From NCBI GenBank assembly GCA_030632525.1, contig DAOVUP010000088.1:1-6640 (forward strand): a stretch of 6,640 nt of DNA, in the 5' to 3' direction. The notes beneath the pieces are model-generated. The model was not told where the DNA came from. It saw only the letters and a program-made list of their open reading frames with translations, and ran no database searches. The position numbers and the translations under genes were made by a program. Below are positions 5,861 through 6,640 of this stretch, piece after piece (the stretch's first letter is position 1; the number at the start of each line of letters is the position of its first letter). Source of the stretch: Desulfobacteraceae bacterium (GTDB taxonomy: Bacteria > Desulfobacterota > DSM-4660 > Desulfatiglandales > Desulfatiglandaceae).

Positions 5861-5953
5861 GGCAGTTCCGTAAGATGCAAGGCACTTGACTCTCTTAAGC
5901 CCTAAATGCCACTTGGTTAATTCACTAAAGGTCATCTTAGCATCGGGTTTCAT
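5852..5953 (-). pseudogene. Tyrosine recombinase (integrase) remnant, N-terminal ~30 codons only
   Basis: On the - strand an ATG overlaps the stop of the helix-turn-helix gene (ATGA) and opens a 33-codon frame. From residue 7 it reads MTFSELTKWHLGL then KRVKCLASY, the pattern of the N-terminal SAM-like core-binding domain of phage-type integrases (TFxELxxWYLxLxxVKxxxSY). After Tyr28 the similarity stops; the last codons (GTAKK, stop) come from the T-run and stem of the tRNA terminator. No catalytic domain (R..HxxR..Y) follows, since the next DNA is the terminator and tRNA. The 3' ~90% of the gene has therefore been lost, with the junction near 5858-5870. The family call rests on a short stretch recognised by eye; the overlap with an excisionase-like gene and the tRNA location support it. 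Confidence 0.7.
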
Positions 5954-6168
5954 TCTTTGAAATCCCCCAAAATATCATCAACCATTTCATCGACTTGATT
6001 GTGCTCTACCTTAAAAGACTTAAAGTATTCATCCATCCACTCACGCTTAATTAAAATGGTACGCCTAATACGGCTATGCGGTAGGCCTTCTTTCAAAAGT
6101 TTCCTCAACGTCGCCTCGCTCAAGCCACAGTATTTGCTGGCCTGTTTTACTTTAAACCATTCCTGCAT
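5950..6168 (-). CDS. Small excisionase-like helix-turn-helix protein
   Basis: This 72-residue protein has an HTH_17/MerR-like DNA-binding fold at about residues 5-49: FKVKQASKYCGLSEATLRKLL is the helix-turn-helix and the following RIRRTILIKREWMDEYF the wing and capping helix. The acidic tail is probably flexible. Such proteins act as excisionases or regulators next to tyrosine integrases, and the integrase remnant begins within its stop codon. ATG 6168 is chosen because GGGAGG (6183-6178 on this strand) precedes it by nine bases. The same frame is open up to ATG 6402, which would give 150 residues and overlap the upstream gene by ATGA; the added 78 residues look unlike a folded domain (..CPPLLPSWGGVCYYGHR..) and have no ribosome binding site, so I prefer the short form. 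The function is inferred from family and context. Confidence 0.75.
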   Translation of the reverse strand: MQEWFKVKQASKYCGLSEATLRKLLKEGLPHSRIRRTILIKREWMDEYFKSFKVEHNQVDEMVDDILGDFKE

Positions 6169-6398
6169 CGGCCAATTCCTCCCTTCTGTCGTTTCTTCGG
6201 ACCTGTTTGTAGAATAAGTTATCTTAGGGTTCTGCATACGGTTGGCAACGGCCAAATTTGTGGTTAATACCCGATGGCCATAGTAGCATACCCCGCCCCA
6301 AGATGGAAGCAGGGGAGGGCAGTTTACAGGGTGTTTTTGTTCTGGTTTATCTGAAGAATCACTTTTAGGAAGGACTTGTTTTTTGGCGTCCTGGAAAA
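6169..6398 (-). other. Stretch upstream of the HTH gene: open but probably untranslated frame
   Basis: These 230 bases separate the unknown partial gene from the HTH gene on the - strand. The HTH frame has no stop here, so an N-terminal extension from ATG 6402 is possible. The extension is rich in Cys, Pro, Gly and Tyr and has no recognisable domain. An alternative - strand frame reads ..GINHKFGRCQPYAEP and stops. The ribosome binding site for ATG 6168 lies at 6178-6183. I see no promoter, hairpin or RNA gene that I can support. Confidence 0.4.
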
Positions 6399-6640
6399 TC
6401 ATTCAGGTTTATCTAAGGTCTTTGAGAAGTTACTCTGAGACCCGTTGACCCACCAGTCTGTATTCTTATCGAACCACCAGGCATCACGATCTGATACAAG
6501 TATCTCCTGTGCCAATTTTCTTCCGCTTTCGGTAAGCAACCTCTTCACTGCAAATGACAGCCATTCCTTTGCATGCGGGTTTCCTAAGTCAAGCTGTTCC
6601 TTCAGTTCAAGGATTAGATCAAGCTGATCCGCATCCTTCG
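6399..6640 (-). CDS. Unrecognised protein, C-terminal 79 residues (5' end outside window)
   Basis: A - strand frame enters from the right edge and runs without a stop to TGA at 6401-6399. It begins in-window as KDADQLDLILELKEQLDLGN and includes AKEWLSFAVKRLLTESGRKLA and a tryptophan-rich ending (DAWWFDKNTDWWVNG). There is no internal ATG, so it is the end of a longer gene. It looks genuinely coding: acidic and amphipathic helical segments, with no low-complexity shadow character. Its stop overlaps ATG 6402 of the long form of the HTH frame. I do not recognise the family. Its position ahead of an excisionase-like gene and an integrase remnant suggests a gene of an integrated element, for example a replication or accessory protein, but that is only context. 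Confidence 0.65.
   Translation of the reverse strand, partial: KDADQLDLILELKEQLDLGNPHAKEWLSFAVKRLLTESGRKLAQEILVSDRDAWWFDKNTDWWVNGSQSNFSKTLDKPE

Noticed and set aside
5138..6400. The 11-base string ATCATTCAGGT occurs at about 5138-5148 and again near 6389-6399.
   Set aside because: It is short, the flanks differ, and it does not sit at plausible element or attachment borders; chance is likely.
6417..6442. Imperfect palindrome GGTCT..GAG..CTC..AGACC, reminiscent of the GGTCTC ends of the gap-tpiA block.
   Set aside because: It lies inside the coding end of the unknown - strand gene and has mismatched inner bases; I cannot separate it from coding sequence.
6445..6627. A 60-codon + strand frame at the right edge.
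   Set aside because: It is antisense to the better supported - strand coding frame, and its serine-rich translation is typical of a shadow.

Overview
The window looks like the chromosome of a Desulfobacterota (deltaproteobacterial) organism of moderate, mid-40s-looking GC. This rests on gene order and protein flavour: a sigma-54 gene followed by a long-form hibernation factor, a nitrogen-type PTS EIIA, a mannose-family EIIA and rimI, then gap, tpiA, secG and tRNA-Leu. No genus can be named from the sequence alone.

Left part (1-2879, + strand): the C-terminal half of rpoN (sigma-54; 5' end outside the window), hpf (long form, ribosome dimerising), ptsN (EIIA-Ntr), a mannose-family PTS EIIA domain protein, and rimI (ribosomal-protein alanine acetyltransferase), the last two overlapping by four bases. 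No PTS permease is visible. Together these genes suggest a regulatory rather than sugar-transporting PTS next to sigma-54. The hpf-ptsN gap holds two hairpins with matching arm ends.

Middle part (2880-5701, + strand): gapA, tpiA and secG, separated by unusually long non-coding gaps of 168, 292 and 262 bases. Each gap contains palindromic or repeat-like DNA: a multi-hairpin block before gapA, a roughly 250-bp block with short tandem arrays and inverted ends between gapA and tpiA (where pgk often lies in related genomes), and a 124-bp MITE-like long hairpin ending just before the secG ribosome binding site.

Right part (5702-6640): secG is followed by tRNA-Leu(GAG) with encoded CCA, then a textbook intrinsic terminator. 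Beyond it everything is on the - strand and looks like the end of an integrated mobile element: the C-terminal end of an unrecognised gene, a small excisionase-like helix-turn-helix gene, and, starting in a four-base ATGA overlap, the first ~30 codons of what looks like a tyrosine recombinase. That recombinase is cut off where it meets the tRNA terminator. The likeliest reading is the scar of an element integrated next to tRNA-Leu whose integrase has been mostly deleted. I see no clearly new biological system; the repeat-loaded gaps and the decapitated integration module are the most interesting content.
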